Origin: Promethearchaeota archaeon
Lineage (GTDB): Archaea; Asgardarchaeota; Lokiarchaeia; Sigyniarchaeales; SOKP01
Assembly (NCBI GenBank): GCA_019058135.1
Contig: JAHLWE010000460.1
Span: forward strand, 1-8,188
Length of the DNA stretch: 8,188 nt
Reading direction: 5' to 3'
Below the pieces are notes generated by a model, which ran no database searches, was not told the origin of the DNA, and saw nothing but the letters and a program-made list of their open reading frames with translations. The number at the start of each line of letters is the position of its first letter. The first letter of the stretch is position 1. Both the position numbers and the translations under genes were made by a program. Below are positions 6,846 through 8,188 of this stretch, piece by piece.

Positions 6846-6859
6846 TTTTCAATAACAAA

Positions 6860-6866
6860 TTTTTTT
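6860..6866 (+). terminator. T7 terminator after the cyclase gene
   Basis: Seven T residues begin 15 bases past the cyclase stop and run into the stop codon of the convergent hot-dog gene. No matching T-tract follows the convergent gene on the other strand, so this would serve the plus-strand gene. Confidence 0.4.
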
Positions 6867-7299
6867 ACTTATTATTTATAAAAATAAGATTTATAATACC
6901 ATTCATTACTGTTTCCCCACTTAATTTTTCAACTAAATACTTGCAGATTATTATCTTTTTATTACCAACATTCTGGATCTCCACAATTTTTCCCTTACAA
7001 ACTATTTCCTCATCAATATAAACGGGTTTTCCAAATTGCATGGAAATATTTTTTATTAATTTTATATCATCAACCCAATCAATTATCCACTTGGTGATAA
7101 AAGAAAATAAAAAATTACCAGCAATAACAATATTATCAAAACCCAATTTTTTAGCATAATTTAAATTAAAATGAAGCGGATTGATCTCATGAATCAATCT
7201 ATTATACTTTCCGTATACTTTTTTTTCAATTTTTACTTTAAACGGAGGTATTTTTTGGCCAATTTCAAAATTAATTGGATTTTTACTTTTCAATTTCAT
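6865..7299 (-). CDS. MaoC-like hot-dog hydratase/dehydratase, catalytic-type half (HadB-like)
   Basis: This 144-residue single hot-dog-fold protein carries the hydratase-2 (MaoC) motif. The usual Y-x-x-(L/I)-S-G-D-x-N-P-(I/L)-H appears as YNRLIHEINPLH (32-43), followed by the usual Y-A-K-K-x-G-F and an IAGNFLFS segment on the central helix (59-66). In the family the Asp and His of this motif hydrate enoyl-CoA/ACP or dehydrate (R)-3-hydroxyacyl substrates. Here the His (H43) and N40 are kept, but the Asp is Glu (E38) and the preceding Ser-Gly is Ile-His. Its ATG overlaps the TGA of the gene before it (ATGA), and GGTGAT lies just upstream, so the two are translationally coupled and probably form a heterodimer. 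The acyl substrate is unknown, and the D-to-E change leaves activity uncertain. Confidence 0.87.
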   Translation of the reverse strand: MKLKSKNPINFEIGQKIPPFKVKIEKKVYGKYNRLIHEINPLHFNLNYAKKLGFDNIVIAGNFLFSFITKWIIDWVDDIKLIKNISMQFGKPVYIDEEIVCKGKIVEIQNVGNKKIIICKYLVEKLSGETVMNGIINLIFINNK

Positions 7300-7799
7300 C
7301 TATCACCAGCCAATTTAATAAAAAATTCATGATTATCTATCGCATAAATAGTATCATTCTCGTCTAAAACAGATGTTTTAAAAACAACAGAATAATAAGT
7401 TCCTTTTTTACCTGTTTTTTTAACCGGTTCCGTTAAATCAATTTTTACTTTATATTTTTTATTCAATAACATGGCACTATAAAATTCAATTTCCGAACTT
7501 GTATGTATAACTCCCGTAGCAAATTTTTGATAAAATTCAGGTCCAATTATAATAAAAAATTGACTTATTGCCCTGTTAGTTATGCTCATAAAATAACCCG
7601 GTGGGATTAATCTACCTTTATAGCCCGTTTTTATTGCTACTGCATCATCTAGGTAAATTGAATTATTATCATCAATCAACTCACAGAATTTATTGATTTC
7701 TCTCTCATCTATGTCAATCTCTTGAGTTCTCATTTCTCTTACTACTTCTTTTATTCGAGTCTTAAATTTTTTTACTAATTGAGTTTTACTTCCCGCCAT
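7296..7799 (-). CDS. MaoC-like N-terminal-type hot-dog dehydratase subunit (FAS1-like, HadA-like)
   Basis: This 167-residue hot-dog protein resembles the N-terminal, non-catalytic half of double-hot-dog dehydratases. The INKFCELIDDNNSIYLDD stretch (35-52) matches the motif place of MaoC proteins, but the catalytic His is Tyr (Y49) and the Pro is Ser (S47). GYKGRLIPPGYF (59-70) and the GVIHTSSEIEFY segment (96-107) are typical of FAS1-like dehydratase domains, where this half shapes the acyl-binding site and the partner supplies the Asp/His pair. The partner is the next gene, overlapping by 4 bp. The basic N-terminus (about 1-24, Lys/Arg-rich) precedes the fold. ATG at 7799 has no clear Shine-Dalgarno site and may be leaderless. 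HadA/HadB of mycobacteria are the closest architecture I know; the pathway here is not shown. Confidence 0.85.
   Translation of the reverse strand: MAGSKTQLVKKFKTRIKEVVREMRTQEIDIDEREINKFCELIDDNNSIYLDDAVAIKTGYKGRLIPPGYFMSITNRAISQFFIIIGPEFYQKFATGVIHTSSEIEFYSAMLLNKKYKVKIDLTEPVKKTGKKGTYYSVVFKTSVLDENDTIYAIDNHEFFIKLAGDR
7302..7307 (-). promoter_or_regulatory. Ribosome-binding site inside the upstream gene, serving the second hot-dog gene
   Basis: GGTGAT, the 3' part of the GGAGGTGAT consensus, lies 2 bases before the ATG at 7299, within the coding end of the upstream gene. The short gap fits because this is the distal part of the consensus. With the ATGA overlap it supports coupled translation. 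Confidence 0.5.
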
Positions 7800-7827
7800 T
7801 ATTTTACTTCTGTTAAATAATTGGATA

Positions 7828-7837
7828 ATTTAATAAA
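7828..7837 (-). promoter_or_regulatory. Candidate TATA box of the hot-dog operon
   Basis: TTTATTAAAT on the minus strand is centred about 33 bases before the ATG at 7799, which would give a very short or absent leader, in keeping with the lack of a Shine-Dalgarno site. Nearby TTTAAATATC (about 7849-7858) is an alternative. Confidence 0.3.
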
Positions 7838-7941
7838 AATTAAATTTAGATATTTAAAAAAATTCTTTATGTAACTTATTTGATAAATGGATTCTATAGA
7901 ATTTTTTTTATTTAATATTTATACGTTTTTTTCTAAAATAT

Positions 7942-7951
7942 AAATATATAA
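7942..7951 (+). promoter_or_regulatory. TATA box of the geranylgeranyl-reductase-like gene
   Basis: AAATATATAA is centred 28 bases before the ATG at 7975, the distance expected for a leaderless archaeal transcript. No Shine-Dalgarno site is present between them, only an A-rich stretch. Confidence 0.5.
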
Positions 7952-7974
7952 TTAAGAAAAAAGAAAAAAAATAT

Positions 7975-8188
7975 ATGTTTGATGTAATAGTTTCAGGAGC
8001 AGGACCAGCAGGGTCAAAATGTGCCGAAATCTTGGCTAAAAATGGTTTTAAAGTAGCCTTAATTGAAAGAGATATAAATTGGCGAAAACCTGGTGGCGGA
8101 GGTTTAAGTGTAAGGCTTTTTAAATATTACCCTCAATTAAGAAGCTTAAATCTTCATAAAAAGCACACAATGAAGATGTATTCTGCTG
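7975..8188 (+). CDS. Geranylgeranyl-reductase-family FAD-dependent oxidoreductase (3' partial)
   Basis: Only the first 71 codons are in the window. The start MFDVIVSGAGPAGS contains the GxGxxG dinucleotide-binding motif (G8, G10, G13) at the first strand of a Rossmann FAD domain. It is followed by the usual helix and VALIERD (32-38), whose E36 would bind the FAD ribose. A KPGGGGLS segment (43-50) corresponds to the loop that many geranylgeranyl reductases write as a P-C-G-G/E-G string; here the Cys place is Gly. In archaea such enzymes saturate isoprenoid chains of membrane lipids; the same superfamily includes plant/bacterial ChlP/BchP and other flavin monooxygenase-like enzymes, so the substrate is not fixed by this fragment. 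It is divergent from the hot-dog operon and appears leaderless. Confidence 0.8.
   Translation, partial: MFDVIVSGAGPAGSKCAEILAKNGFKVALIERDINWRKPGGGGLSVRLFKYYPQLRSLNLHKKHTMKMYSA

Noticed and set aside
7800..7974. Possible operator or RNA gene in the 175-bp divergent gap
   Set aside because: Only AT-rich promoter-like DNA is seen; no clear inverted repeat, tRNA-like fold or small frame with a start signal.
1..8188. CRISPR arrays, insertion sequences, tRNA or rRNA genes
   Set aside because: No spaced direct repeats, terminal inverted repeats, transposase motifs or structured RNA sequences were found on either strand.

Overview
The window is very AT-rich, with densely packed genes and proteins heavy in Lys, Ile and Asn. 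Several features point to an archaeon: a probable geranylgeranyl-reductase-type flavoprotein, AT-rich TATA-like boxes about 26-33 bp before starts, apparently leaderless or short-leader genes, and T-tract gene ends. An Asgard-like (for example Lokiarchaeia-type) lineage is a reasonable guess from the gene mix, but nothing here proves it.

Region 1 (1-4874, plus strand) is a tetrapyrrole metal-chelatase pair. The 5'-truncated first gene is the C-terminal part of a ChlD/BchD-type protein: an acidic linker, then a von Willebrand A (VWA) domain with an intact metal-ion-dependent adhesion site (MIDAS). After 20 bp comes a full-length large subunit of the CobN/BchH family. Together they should form most of an ATP-driven chelatase, with the AAA+ part lying upstream of the window. 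The large subunit mixes CobN-like and BchH-like signatures, so the metal and the porphyrinoid are uncertain.

Region 2 (4875-5900) holds a small winged-helix regulator on the minus strand, facing the chelatase gene across a 21-bp palindrome that looks like a shared terminator. Divergent from it is an unrecognised 165-aa protein with a Rossmann-like layout recalling nucleoside deoxyribosyltransferase/TIR/SLOG-type folds. Between the two lies a cluster of TTGA/TCAA half-sites with overlapping palindromes, flanked by a TATA-like box on each side. This looks like a self-contained regulator, operator and effector module, and it is the least explained part of the window.

Region 3 (6036-6845) is a single cyclase-family (kynurenine-formamidase-like) metal hydrolase with its full set of predicted metal ligands.

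Region 4 (6865-7799, minus strand) is a two-gene, translationally coupled operon. It encodes the two halves of a MaoC-type hot-dog (R)-hydratase/dehydratase, resembling the HadA/HadB arrangement. Divergent from it, at 7975, begins a partial FAD-dependent geranylgeranyl-reductase-family oxidoreductase that runs off the window.

No RNA gene, mobile element, CRISPR array or stretch over 300 bp without a gene was found. The longest non-coding gap is 199 bp (5204-5402).
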